Positions 1 through 13,154 of a stretch of DNA of 64,000 bases are shown in pieces. Within the stretch, counting starts at the first letter, position 1. Each line of letters opens with the position of its first letter. The notes under the pieces are model-generated. The model was given only the letters and a program-made list of their open reading frames with translations, searched no databases and was not told the origin of the DNA. Origin of the DNA: Ceratorhiza oryzae-sativae (taxonomy: Eukaryota > Basidiomycota > Agaricomycetes > Cantharellales > Ceratobasidiaceae); contig JARWMV010000232.1 in the NCBI GenBank assembly GCA_030998015.1, forward strand, positions 868,001 to 932,000, given 5' to 3'. The position numbers were made by a program, and so were the translations under genes.

Positions 1-3000
1 ATACTCTTGGTCTCGAGTCGATGACTGACGAGCAGCGCAAAGAACTTTACCAAGCCATCGACTATGATGAAAAGGCTGCGATCGCTGACTCTTTCGAAGC
101 CCCGCGCGACGCGATGAAGATGCGCATTGCAGCTCAACTCAAGCGCGGCTCGTTTGCATTGCGTTCTTCCCAACTCAAGACCGAGGGCGACATGATTTCT
201 GTCGTATTTGATGCCTTTAGAGCCGACGTGATCCAGCGCCCTGACAGCATGGATGCCGTTCTCCAGCTCGGGGGGTTTGGAGTTCACGACGGGACTCAGG
301 TCGGGTCGATTCATCCACAGATCGTGCGTGTCAAAGAGAGCCACCGCAAACCGACGATCGATGAGAAGAAAGCTGTGTCAGAGCACGACAAAGGTTCGAA
401 GGATAATTGGGAGTCAACAATGGACGATCGAGACAGTGTTGGAGGAGACGAATCGTTCCATGACGAACCCGAGTCAGAGCACGAGGGCGAGAATGAGGAG
501 CATAGGCCTAAGGAAGAAGAAATCGCGGAGGTAGAGGATCCGTTCTTGTATATCAAATTCGAGAACAACCCGTTGGACGAACGAGCCGATACTGGATTGA
601 CGGTCCGCATGCGCTATATGGAGATTGTGTATCATCGTGGATATGTCGAGGCAATCTATCAGTTCCTCAAGCCCCCAGAGAGTCAACTCGAGTCGGTTGG
701 AGCCTTGTTGAACGCTGCTGGCGAGACCCTTGAAGGTCTGAGGAAGGAAACGCGCGCCGGCTTGGAGTATGCACTGCAGCAGCACAAAACGATAGATGTC
801 AAGATGGACTTACAAGCTCCTGTTATCATTATCCCGGAAGATGTGACTGTCCAGCAGTGTCAACATGTTGTTCTAGATGCGGGTCATATTTCGATCGTGA
901 GCGAGCTGGTGCCCAAGACCACGATACGCGAAATCGACGCCAAGAAGAAGCAACAATATACTGAGGACGATTATAGCCAGCTGGAATCCTTGATGTACGA
1001 TCGGTTTTTGGTTAAACTTCATTCTGCACAGGTAAATCATGAACATTTCCCAAATCCCGAGGGGTCTGACGTGGGCTTGCTCTTAGCTACTGCTCGGAGG
1101 CGATCTTGAAATTGTGCTTGCTGGTCTCAATCGCGGCCATGACGACGCACAAGAGCTTCATTTGTTGGAACGAATCAACCTCGATTTTCTCGCTCAAAGC
1201 ACTATCGTACCAGATGCCGCTAATCTCGCCAAGTTCAAGGTCTCAGGAAAGCTCCCCGAGCTGAAGGTCAATTTATCGAATTCAAAATATAAAGGCCTTA
1301 TGCGTATCGTCGAGATCGCCATCCCCAATTTCGGCGATGATAACATGTCTGCCTCCCAAATCAAGCCCAAATCCCGCAAAGATCCTGTACCTCCCGGTCC
1401 CCTCTCCCATCCTAGCAATGTGTTCTCTCGTGCCCCCGGATATGAGATAGATGACGTTGACGCTGAAACCAGTAGCTCTACGAGCCGGGATGAAGACTTT
1501 TTTGAAGCCAATGACGGCGAGATGACGGATCTCCAGTTGCATCAGCGCGCTGTCGAGTTCTCATTTGCCGTTGAGAAACTCCAAGCATCATTGTACAAGA
1601 CCGCACCAGATGGGACTGAGAAGCTTCTGGCAGATACTGTTCTTGAAGGGTTTGCCCTGCAGTTCGCGATGGCGAAGTTTAACATGAATGTGGACATTGT
1701 TCTGAGGTACGCATTTATCTGATTGTGGAAGAAAAGGGTGACTATATGCACAACTTTTTGAAGGTCAATCGGCGTGGGAATGGTTACTGATGAGCAAAAT
1801 CGCATGCAGCTTTTGACGTCGACTCAGCGGACGGATGGAAACGAAGCTCCAGCGGATCTTGTCATCGTCAAGTACGTTCGCGTGCAAAAAGAATCCCCCG
1901 AATTTTTGTCCATATATGGAGGAATCGACCAGAGTGTCGAGGTTGCATTGTCGACTTTCAATTTCAATGTGGTACCGGAACCGGTCATCACCCTCTACGA
2001 CTTCATCATGTCAACGTTTGTAGGCGGGAATGATGCGAATACTGCCGCGCCAACACCAGCTGGATCAAACCCTACCACCCCTGCGATTGAGGATCCTCCG
2101 CTTCCAGTTGATTCTGGCAAAATTACGGTTAAACTCAAACTCACGAGTATCCGCTGTAAGTATATGCGCGTCTTCATATCAATGAAGTGACCTGATTGGT
2201 TGAAATATAGTGTTGTTGATGGGCGTCGAAAGTATTGGAACCCTCGTTCTCCCCTCTGCCGATGTCGAGGTCCTGCTACGCCCTGGATCCATGCTTGTTG
2301 AAGCCAAGCTTGGACAGTTGTCCCTTACCGATGATTCTTCAATCCAGACCTTCTCCAAAGACTTTAAACAGCTGCTCACCATTGAAGGAGACGACTTTGC
2401 CAAGTTCAAATATGAGACATTTGACCCAACAGACCCCAACTTCGCTGGCATCAACTCTTCCATTCATCTGCGCGCTGGCTCCCTTAAGTTTACCTTCTTA
2501 GAGGAGCCGCTCCGTTATATCTACGATTTCATGATCAAGTTTGCTCGTCTCAAGAGCCTTTACGACTCAGCTACGCAGGCTGCAGTGCAACGCGCTTCGG
2601 AGATACAGAGGATGAAGTTTGATATTGTGGTTCAATCGCCTATTCTCATTTTCCCTCGTGATGCATATACTTCTAACGATGTCCTTATCACCAAACTCGG
2701 AGAGATTGTCGCCAGCAACGAGTATGACGGCGATGATGGACGTATTACGGCTGGGCTGCGTGGCATCCGACTCTCTTCGGAGCTATCTGACGGAGATCAA
2801 ACCGCAAAACTCAGAGTTATGGAAGATGTTGACATCACGGCGACCGTCGAGCAATATTCCAACATCGACAGAAACACTTTTCCTAACAAGCCCGACACAT
2901 TCGTACGTTAGGTGGTCCTACATATGGTGGCCTTAGCTAACAACGCATACGCTCAGGTTGATATCAAGATGTCTGATATTCGAGTGGCCTTGACTCAAAC

Positions 3001-6000
3001 TCAGTTCAACATTTTGATGGATCTTTCGCGCTCTGTACCGCAAGTCTTCGCTACAGCAGGTGAGGCGGAAGAGGAAGCAGCCGAATCGTCCAAGAGGATA
3101 TCAACTCTTCCCATCGAAAATCCCACACATACTCCCCCCACGCCCAACGGAAATGGTCCTCTCATAGACTTATCGCCCGAAGTCTCAATGAGCGCTACTG
3201 ACCAAGACGGGAAGGAGATCAAGGTCACGACATCCCTCGACCTTGTGTTCTCGTGTCACGCTGTCAAACTGCATCTCTATGACCAGAACGCTATCCGCGA
3301 AAGTAACCTCAAGGAGTGCGGTATTGCTCGGTTTGCGCTTGTTGATAACATTGTCCGATACAAGTCTCTCTCCGATGGCGCGTCTGAGGCCGAAGTTGTC
3401 CTCAAATCCTTGACAATGAGTAACACTCGTCCCGGGCCTTCTAAGTTCCGAGAAATCATGCCTGCTGCTCAACACGACCGAAATCAGTTCATGATCCTGT
3501 ATGCTACCTCTGGTGGACCAAAGCCAACCTCTCGCGCCATTGTCACTGTTGACTCGCCAAAAATCATTTTCTCAATGGATCCTGTATTCGCTCTCGCCGA
3601 TTTCTTCACTAGCCCATTCCAAACCACGGGGTCGTCCGATGACATTGAACCCAACGCTCCCAAGATTGAGGAGGTTGGATCTAGCACCCAGGATTCTGAG
3701 TTGGCATACCGGGTCGACATTCATGACCTGTCTGTCAGTGTATTGGAAAACGATGCGGATCCACACAGCCAAGCAATCCTGCTCAACGTCAAGGAAGTTT
3801 CGACATCTCAGCAGGCACGTTTTCTCCTATTCCTTAACACAGCCTGCTAACCTTTTCGTAGAGCATTTTGGCCTTGACGGTCAACCAGCTTGGTATGTCA
3901 CTTGGCCGAATGGGTAGGGCCTCTGAAAGTGTCCGATTCTTGGACGACCTCGACTTTACGATCTCTCTTGATACTAGGAAGTCTGCCGCACATCAGATGA
4001 CAAGCATCGAGTTGAATACTCAGCCTATCGTATTCCGTGCCTCCTACCGCGACATTAATCTCATTATGGCTATCGTCAATCGTGCTATCGAACTGTCTTC
4101 AAAACCGCAAGGCCAAATTGAGAACCAAAATGGCGGTGGTCAGCTTGCTTTGTCCTCGGTACCCTCGTCTGCACTACCGCCTTCACAGCAAAAGTTGCAG
4201 CCGCCTCGCTCTCGCAAACCGACCAGGCGGCCAAGCCATCGCTCAGCCTCCAATGTCCCAAAGCTTGTCATATCGAAGGAAAAGGCGAGCGCTGATTTCC
4301 CCCTCTTCTTACTCAGATACTGAAAACCGTTTGGGTTCTAGCTCAAGGCTAGCTTTGACGGTTTCCGGCTCGTGTTGATCGGCGATCTTCATGAGCTGCC
4401 AATGCTCCATCTCAAGACGAAGCCATTTGAAGTCAGCGTTAGCGACTGGTCGGGAGAGGTACTTATACATCAATATATGCGCACATACAATGACACGGAA
4501 CTTTGAATAGCTCAAGGCTACAACCACATTTGAGACATCCGTTAACTACTGGAACCTAACGAACTCACATTGGGAGCCCCTCATTGACCCCTGGATTTTC
4601 TCGATCTCCGTGAGTATCATAGCGCGTTAGTCGCTGCCTAACCAATTCATATGCTTTCACAGGCTGTCAAAGAAGAAACGGATGGCACGCTTACTACGAC
4701 TCTCTCTTCAAGAGAACGCCTCGATCTCAACGTAACATCAGCATTTGTTGAGCTTGCAATCAACACCTTGAAAGTCTGGCAGCAGAAAGGCGACCAAGTC
4801 TTGCAACGAGCCCGTGGCGGGGACGCGCCGTACCGTATACGCAACCACACCGGCGATGTCATCCACGTCTGGTCAGACCAAGACGCGTCGAACAAGTCGT
4901 CTAAGACACCGCAGTCAGTCAAGATTGGCGACGACGAGTCGATTGAGTGGAGGTTCGACGACTGGAAGACATTGCGTGAGGTGAGACCCGCATCTCACTG
5001 GGTTTTGAACAGAGGGTCAGCTTTCGTTTTAGCACGTTTCGGCCACCCGGCCACACCTTATTGGTGTCCAGTTCCAAGGCAAACCCTGGGAGCCGGTCAA
5101 GGGAATCCCTGTTGACCGCGAGGGCGAGTTCGTCTATGCGCTCAGGCCAAACCTCGACAAAATTATGGACCGCTTGCTGTGCGAAATCACCGTCCAAGAC
5201 AACATCAAGGTTATTACGCTCAGGTCGACGTACAACGTAGAGAATTTAACCTCCTACCCGATCGAGCTTATATTGGTTGACACATCTAACAAACCGGCCT
5301 ATGCGGTCCAAAAAATACGTGAGCCACGCACGTAGTTATTGCAGTGCCCGCAGCTTATCTTCGTTCGCTAGCTCCCGGAGGCCAGTATGCACTGCCGATC
5401 GAAGCGGTCACGAAGAATCGCATTAAGTTGAGACCCGATGGTAAAGGATTTCGATTGTGGTTACAACTTTGCTTACCAGCCTCATAGCCGGCTTCGGGTT
5501 CGCGTTCTCTCAACTGAGCCTTGCTTGGGAAGATCTTGTGAGACGACCTAATGTTACGGTCCCATGCAAATACAATGAGGGCAACGAGGCTCCATTCCGA
5601 TTCCAAGTTTTTGCCAAGTATGATGCCAACGATCCCATTACAAGGTATGTCCAACTTCAAACCTCCCCATCCGTTCTTTCAAATTGTTGAGCATCCCCCC
5701 CCCCCAGACGATACCCGAAGATGAGCCTTCGACTCCGAGCACCTATGGAGCTGGAAAACCTTCTCCCCTACGACCTGAAATATCGCATTTACGATAAGAA
5801 TACCGGCCAGAACTGGACATCGTAAGTGCTTGGTATCTTTGATGGATTGGCGCCTAATATTCTATTTATTGCAACATAGATTTTTACGACGAGGCGGTAT
5901 CATGCCAGTTCACTCGGTGGAACTGACTCACCTTGTCTTATTAAATGTCGATGTTCAAGACTCAGGTAATGCAATTTATCATGGTCATACTCAACTACTT

Positions 6001-9000
6001 AAGGGGTTTTTAGGATTCAAGCCTAGCTCGTTTGCTATTATCAATGCTGATGCCGATGCCGACTTTGACATCGAAAAAACCCTAAGTCTATCCGACAAGG
6101 AAGGCCGCAAGCTTGACCTTAGGCTGAATTACGTGTGCGTACATGAAAATGTGTCAATAAAATATGTGCTGATTGCACTTGTCCAGCCGTCATCCGGATT
6201 CCGGAGGTGCCGTCAAGGTCCAAATCTTCAGTCCGTTCATCATGATCAACAAGACGGGTCTGCCGTTTAACTTGCGTGCGAGTCGACCCAGCAGGGGAAC
6301 CGCGCGCGATGCCGCGGTCGGGGATAGTAGTGCGTCACACGAGTTGCTGCATCAGCCAAACTAGCTAACTCTGAACCGCTAGCAACGTTAACCAAGCCAA
6401 CGCCTTTCAGTTCGTAATTTCCTTAGGTATACCGATCTATTCTAACATTTTTTAGTGTTCTCGCACATCAATAAGGGTGGTAACGAGTTCGCAATCAGTG
6501 TTGCCGGTTCAGCATGGTCAACGGTTAGTTGATCTTAAATGCTTTTGTATCTTATCTCACAGCGGTGCTCTAGCCCGTGAATTTCGAGTCTCTACGAACC
6601 GAGACTGAAATCGTGATGCGAGCCAACAAGAGCGAAGATCTTCATTTCGGTCTTTCGTGGGCAGAAGGCCTGGGCAAGTACAAGCTCAGCAAAGTCGTTA
6701 CTCTAGCACCACGGTTTATCGTCAAGAACATGACCCACCGACAGCTTTCATTCCGCGAACACGGCGTTCCTCCTCAACGTGGTTCGACCCTCGATCCAAA
6801 TGGCCAAGCTCCGCTAATCGCTCTGCGTTCTGGCATGACCGGACTGTTGACGTTTGCCTATGCTGGGCTCAACGCCATATGGTATGTAGAGGCCCTCGGT
6901 AAATTCTTTCCTGTATTCACTGATATCAAACAGGTCGTCTCCCATCAACATCCAAGACATTGGTCGGGTACATCTCCGAATGCCATCGCCTGAAGACGAT
7001 CGTCATCTCCAGCTTCTTCGAGCCGATATTGCACTGGAAGGCGGCACCGTATTCGTCATTCTGAGCCGAGAGACTGGGCCATGGCCATTCAAGATTGACA
7101 ATCAAAGTGATTATCCAGTCACTATTTCCCAGATGGTACGCATACACCATGGTTATCTAAAGTCGCTTCTCACCTTTTTGTCAGGACACCACTCGCCTCG
7201 AGCGCGGCGACCAACCTCAAGGAACTGTGCAGTACGATGTCAAGCCCCATACACACGAATGGTATGCTTGGGATGCACCAGCTGCGATAGAGAAGAAGAT
7301 CCGCCTTGTGATCAACGGACACGCAAAACATGTTGACATCAACGAGATAGGGAACCTCCCACCTTTCCAGTTCCCGGTCAGTTAGTGATGTTTTCTCAAT
7401 GTTTCTGTCCCTGACAAGTTTTCAGATACCACACCGAGGGAACCGCGCTGTATCTCTCGATGTCAAAGCAGAGGGGCCAAGCCAAACCTCACTATCTCCA
7501 ATTATCTCGAGGAGCGGAGTGTCTACAAGCGACGCGCCCGAGCGGCCAGTGGAACTCTCCAGCGTCAGGACACCTTCAGCAGCCAAGAAGCCTTTGAAGC
7601 GGTCACGGCCAAAGCAACCGTTGGGTTGGTTGTGAAGGTTGATCTCGAAGGCATTGGACTATCTTTGATCAGCAAGCGAATGGTTGAACTTCTCTACCTT
7701 ACCGTGGATGGGATTGTCTTGCAGTACACCGATACGGATGCAGCTCAGATTTGTGATGTATCCCTCAAGCGCCTACAAATCGACAATCAGCTACATGATT
7801 GCCAGTTCCCGATTGTTCTACAGCCAACCTTGATATCGCAGGATGCCAACGCCCTTCCCTCAGTTCAGGCCTCGCTCATGGTACTTAAAGATAATTGTAA
7901 GTTTCAATACTAGCATTTGTGGGCGAAATTAATCTAGTATACAGCACACGGCGTCACTTTCATCAAATATGCGTCGGTTTTGCTTCAGGCCTTGTCGATT
8001 CAGCTTGACGAAGATTTCCTGTTCACCCTGCTTGACTTTGCGAAGCTGGAAGGCGTCGCATGGGGAGCCGAACCACTAGAGTGAGCTGCCTCCTTCGCTG
8101 ACGCGGATAGTGTTAACACGGTTTAAAACAGTGTCTTTACCGAGCATCCAGTTGACATTCCAGAGCCTACAAATCTCAACCAGGGTGCACAAGACTTGTA
8201 CTTTGAGGTTCCTCGAACTCCAGCCAACAGAAATTTCGCTGTCTTTTGTGCGATCCGCTCATACCAATGTCGAGGAGAGTGACAAGTGAGCATGACCGTG
8301 CTTTTTTCAAGGCAGAAACTGATTTTTGCTAGGGTTAACTCGCGAAACCCTGTTGCAGTTGTGATCAATGCTATGACTATGGCGCTCGGAAACCTTAATA
8401 ATGCACCATTGCGTTTCAATGCACTAGGAATCCGAGATATGAGGTTGAGTGTCCCCATTCTTCAAGACAGGATCACCTACCACTATCGTCAAGAAGTTTT
8501 GCGGCAACTGTATCGAGTTTTGGGCTCTGCGGATTTCTTGGGCAACCCAGTCGGGCTGTTCACGAATATCAGCGGCGGTGTGGCAGATGTGTTCTATGAA
8601 CCGTACAAGGGCGTAGTTATGCATGGAAACAAGGAGCTCGGAATTGGGATAGCAAAGGTTTGTGAGCACTCAGTGCCGGCGCAGCAATATACTGATCGTA
8701 TAACCCTTCAGGGCGCTGCGAGTTTCGTCAAAAAGACCGTGTTTGGAGTTACCGACAGCATGACCAAGGTTACCAGTAGTATCGGGAAGGGTGCGTGTCT
8801 AATTTGGCTACACAGGCTAGGCGTTCAACTGAGGGGAAATGCACAGGCCTCTCCGCAGCGACATTCGATGAGGAATATCAGCGACAGCGGCGTCTGGCAC
8901 AGCGAACAAACAGGCCCAAGCACGCCATGTAAGCATATACCAGCCACACCTCCTTGTGAGATGTAACACGTTGCATAGCTATGGCGTTACGGCCGGCGCG

Positions 9001-9981
9001 GAAGCCCTGGCGACTAGTCTTGCAAGTGGCATGGAAGGCGTCCTGGTAGGTACAATACCAAACACAAAAACCAAGGGCCTGAAAAATATCATTTATTCAA
9101 TCAGATGAAACCTATCGAGGGAGCTGAGACGGGTGGAGCAAGCGGTTTCTTCAAAGGAGTTGGCAAGGGACTCGTAGGGTTCGTCTCGGATCTACTGCTA
9201 CCCGTTTGCACCCCACTCATCCGTGACCTAGCAGTGCTGTCACCAAACCCGTCATCGGTGTCTTCGATCTAGCTGCCAATGTCACGGAAGGTTTGCTATT
9301 TCTGGTCTAGGCCTTGGCTTGGTGGACTAACACGTACGCTCAAAGGCATCCGCAATACGACAACCGTGTTTGACAATAACCAGTCCGAGCGAGTCCGAAA
9401 GGTACGAACTGTTATTCACACCTCTACCAACCCCGCAAAGCCTGACCCTTCCGGACTCAAGCCGCGACACATCCCGGCAGATGGTATCCTCACCGCATAC
9501 TCGAGTGCTCACGCCCTGGGACAAATGTGGATGAAGGACCTGGACGGGGGACGATTCCGAAATGAATTCTATGTTGCGCACATTGGTAAGTTTGGGTGCT
9601 CCATCGAATTGAATCCTGCCTTCAAGCACTTACCATTCACTCACCGTGTGTTCTTTAGATCTACCTGGGGGCGACACAGTAGCCATGCTTACAACCTCTC
9701 GCATCATGTGCTTCTCCGTAAACAAGCTCCGTCTCGAATGGGAAATGCCGTTTTCGTACCTCCAAGGCGTCACCATTGAAGATACGGGTATTCGGTTTAT
9801 CGGAAGATCTGGACATGAGCACGATCGGTTCATTCCTATCCCCAAGAATTCTCCGAAGAAGTGGTTTTTCCACGAGATTGAAAAGTAAGTGTATGGCTAG
9901 CCGTCACTGGGGCAATTGTACTTAGTCATTTCGCACAGGGTCGTGAAAAACTATAGTGCATCCAAACGCATCGAGCGGTAG
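1..9981 (+). CDS. VPS13: VPS13, intermembrane lipid-transfer protein (5' end outside window)
   Basis: Large many-exon gene, open at the left edge, ending with TAG at 9979-9981. VPS13 proteins form long hydrophobic bridges that move phospholipids between membranes at contact sites. The first exon (to 1031) carries an acidic loop (about 390-540) and joins over the intron 1032-1086 to a piece reading LLLGGDLEIVLAG, typical of the family. The VAB/SHR-BD adaptor-binding region lies about 5040-7330 (DREGEFVYALRP, TLRSTYNVENLTSYPIEL, then MELENLLPYDLKYRIYDK). The C-terminal region (about 8140-9981) has the ATG2-C/DH-like part (GLVGAVTKPVIGVFDLAANV across an intron) and the PH-like end (KKWFFHEIEK). 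Most exon joins keep phase; the join near 4255-4345 is not resolved because the only usable donor there is weak. Convergent with the elongase gene downstream. Family assignment is firm; exon limits are approximate. Confidence 0.95.
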
Positions 9982-10413
9982 ACTTTTCTATAGCACCATC
10001 GGACATTTGCATACATATGTTTCTATATCGCCTTCTGCTGTATACTTTTTCGACATACTGATGTTTCAATATGATGACTATCCCACTCAAGTTTTTTGAC
10101 TTCAAAAAATCGAGCGTATATCAATTCCTACCACGATACACACAAGAAGAGTCAAAGCCTAGAATTAAATACGCGTCTCCGCCGGTATATAAACTACTTT
10201 CCAGAACAGTCCAGGCCCGACCCCGAACGACAAACCTCAGCCTCGAACAAGAAGTCAAACGATGGTAAAAAGCAATGATCCACCCCCCCCCCCACCCGGT
10301 GTGTCTAAACAAGCATACAACGATCCCCCTGTCGGATAAAAACACAATGTACACGAGCTGCCTGATGATACATCTATGTTTCGTATCCATTCGTCAGTTC
10401 GTCGTGAGCTAGT
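9982..10413. other. Convergent intergenic region with C-run
   Basis: 3' flanks of VPS13 (+) and the elongase gene (-). No coding signal is seen. It contains a nearly pure C tract at about 10281-10296 (a run of 11 C followed by ACCC). Confidence 0.6.
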
Positions 10414-11778
10414 TTACAGCGTTTTCCTGTCGAATGAATGTTAGCAGGTCAAGGATACAGGATAGGATAGCCGACTTACGGTTGGCCGTTGGCAACGGGC
10501 TTCTTTCCCCGAGAAGCAGGCGCCGCCTTGTAGGTGCGAATGTAAAAGTCGATGAACAGGAAGAGATAGCTGGTAAGGAGCGCACAACCAAAGAGCGCAG
10601 CGCCCTCGGTACCGGAGCAGGTACCCAGGCTAGGAAGGTGGGGCCAGTAGGTAGCGCTAAAGTACGAGTAGCTGGCAAAGTAGACGGCGACGAGGTCGAT
10701 GACAAACTGGGTGATCTGCATGGTAGTAAGGTACTTCTTCCACTACACATTCGAAAAACACCGGTCAGTTTACATGATACAGTTGTGATACGTGACAACG
10801 TACCCAGATCTTGCGGCCACCTGCAGTAGCCCAGTAGTAGTAGTCTGATTACCGGAATTACCAGAGTTAATAACGAGCGACTCTCGTGAGAACATATGCG
10901 CTTACACATGAACACATGTACCGTCAAGTTGAGGACGATCGGAACCCATGACTGTGTGGGAAGCAATGCATGAGATAATGCGTCCAGATACAACGGTTAA
11001 TGTACGTACAACGCTGGTATGGCCGTTGAGCTGAGTGAAGCAAAGGAGGGCAGTAGCGGCATGATGGAAGACATGCAAGAACGCTATCCGAACCAGTACA
11101 GACGTTAGCATGTCATCTAAAAAAGCTAGTAAAGCGTCGACCGACCAAGGGGCTTCTTCTTGAGGACCAGGAAAACGGTGTCGGCGAGTTCAACATACTT
11201 GATGTAGTAGTTGATCATGTAGTAAAACTCGAGCCTCTAAAAAATAGAAATACCCGTGTCAGTGACCGGATTCACGCGTGATCATGCTCGGAACATGTGA
11301 AAAAGTATCCCCAAGACTCGGGACCCACGATAGATGCGCGTCGACATGAAAACTCGCGCCGCCGCACAAACCGAACCAGCATCCAACATCCCACAAAAAT
11401 AACACAGAAAAACAGCGGCAAAAAAAGGGCAAACGGTATACGCACAGGAGTCCAAGATTCATCGGCGCACATTGCGGAGAACAGCCCATTTTTCCACCAG
11501 ATGGGGAAAATCTCCTCAACCATGAGCACAAGCAACAGGCCGCTGCCGGCGGTGAGGTAGATGTTGTGGAACTGGAAGAGCGTCGTGAGCTTCATGGGCT
11601 CGCGGCCGCGCATAACCTCGCGCAGACTGAAAATGGTGGTGAGGTAGCCGACGAGGCAGGCCACCACAACCGGGACGGTCGACAGCGGAGTCACACCGGG
11701 ATGGTACGCGGTGAGGTAGTCGGGCAGGTGCCATTCCTTGGGGATCACGGAGAGCAAAGCGTCGGCGAGGGGGGCCAT
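10414..11778 (-). CDS. ELO-family very-long-chain fatty acid elongase (3-ketoacyl-CoA synthase)
   Basis: Multi-pass ER protein that condenses malonyl-CoA with acyl-CoA in fatty-acid elongation. The ATG at 11776-11778 opens MAPLADALLSVIPKEWHLPDY. Family blocks follow in order: FHNIYLTAGSGLLLVL, then YYIKYVELADTVFLVLKKK (about 11160-11235), the histidine box HVFHHAATALLCF (about 11055-11090), and TMQITQFVIDLVAVYF towards the C terminus, with several hydrophobic segments. At least five introns. An apparent stop at 10476 lies inside a perfect donor (CC then GTAAGT); splicing to a CAG at about 10426-10428 gives the end PKTL and a stop at 10414-10416. ELO type (SUR4- or ELO2-like chain length) cannot be decided from the sequence alone. 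Confidence 0.92.
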
Positions 11779-12224
11779 GGTGGGGGAGGTGGTGGTAGAG
11801 AGTGGAAGGGTGGGAGAAACAGCTCTGGCGAGACGGGAAAAATCGACTGGAGACGTGTTCCTATATAAGCGCGGTGGGAAGCGCCGACTCCGCGTGCCCG
11901 CTCGTGTTGGCTTTCACATGGTTCGTTTCGTGTCTTTTTCCCCCGTCTGATGACATTCACGGCAACTTGAACAATTTCGAGCCGGTCCCGGCGCACAACG
12001 TGGTCCCCAAGTCGAGAATCAAATCACTCGGGCCGGATTGGAAGGTGTAGAAAAACGCCATGGACATGATTGGCTATGTATTTTACAAGAAAGAGCCCCG
12101 TAGTATACAGTAGTAAAGATGAACGGGAAGACAAGTGTGTCCCGGGGAAAGCATGATTTAAAGAGGAATGGATAGCGCAAAACGAGCATCTCAGAGTGGA
12201 GTGTAACAAACGTGCTATAGTAAG
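11779..12224. other. Intergenic, elongase upstream region
   Basis: 5' flank of the elongase on the minus strand and 3' flank of the small gene at 12225-13154. Short overlapping open frames occur on both strands, but none has family-like sequence. No clear regulatory motif was identified. Confidence 0.4.
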
Positions 12225-13154
12225 TTAAGTAATGACGAGGGAGGGCACACCAGACAACGTGGTGAGGTAGAGTTTGTCACTAGACAAAATGTCTCTATTA
12301 GGATCGCCGATTCTCGGGTCGAAACCAGGGACATACCTCTGAGCGTTTTTCATCAACTCCTGCATCGATTCAGTAGCCTTGCAAGAACGGGCATTGTCCG
12401 TCGCCCGATTTTGGGGTAGGACAAACACGAGCGCCAGGGGACTGTGGCAAGGCGAGAGCTGGTAGCTCGCGTTGATCTATGACAGTGAAAAGCGTGAGCA
12501 ATTTGATTTAGGTGCATTTCGGTCAAGATCTCACCCCCGAAGAGCGCAACGAGCCAGTGAGCTCGTGGACTACGTCAAGCGAGCGCCGGCGAAGGTCGTG
12601 AATGTCATGAAGGTCCCTGCCTGAATACCAGTCATGAGGTCAAGCCACGGCTGTGCGACCGAAATACAGACGCACCCATGACCGGGTCCGTGTAGCAAGT
12701 CGGGAGCGTGCAGTGGAGCTTGACAGAGTGACTGGGTCCACCGACTGCACCAGCGATCCTGGGAAGGAGCAAGTGATGAGCAACCGAGTTCTGTAGCCAG
12801 GTCGTGTGATCATTTGGGGGGGATGATCCAAGAGGCGCGTCGGATGGCAAACAGTGATGACACTTACTTGCAAAGACGTCCTACGGCATCCTCGAGGCTC
12901 TGGAACTGGAATGCGGGGAAGAAACTAGGTCAGCTGGCTGTCGAGAGGGTCGAGTGAAATGACGAAAGAGGAAGGTGGCCTTGCGCCGTCCCCGAGTGGG
13001 GTCGTACAGTCGACAAGGCGTTGCGGAGATATGGGGTGGGGCGGCTAGAAGACAGAAGACACACCTCCTGGACCTGTTCGCCCTGGGTCGCCAGCACCTG
13101 ATCGCGGGATGCGGGGAGGACGAGGGGAGCGGGCGCGGTTGACACGGAGAGCAT
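12225..13154 (-). CDS. Small unrecognised protein, helical
   Basis: Not recognised. ATG at 13152-13154. A phase-consistent model can be drawn: exon 1 ends GEQVQE; the next exon reads FQSLEDAVGRLC; the third reads KDLHDIHDLRRRSLDVVHEL; the fourth starts INASYQLSPCHSPL and ends SMQELMKNAQ. A possible last exon brings the stop at 12225-12227. Donors are GTGTGT, GTAAGT, GTGAGA and GTATGT, with AG acceptors in phase. The product is about 135-150 residues, with no signal peptide, no membrane segment and likely helical pairs (LHDIHDLRRR; SMQELMKNAQ). It could be a small subunit of a complex, but no family is claimed. The third intron covers most of 12640-12850. Confidence 0.5.
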
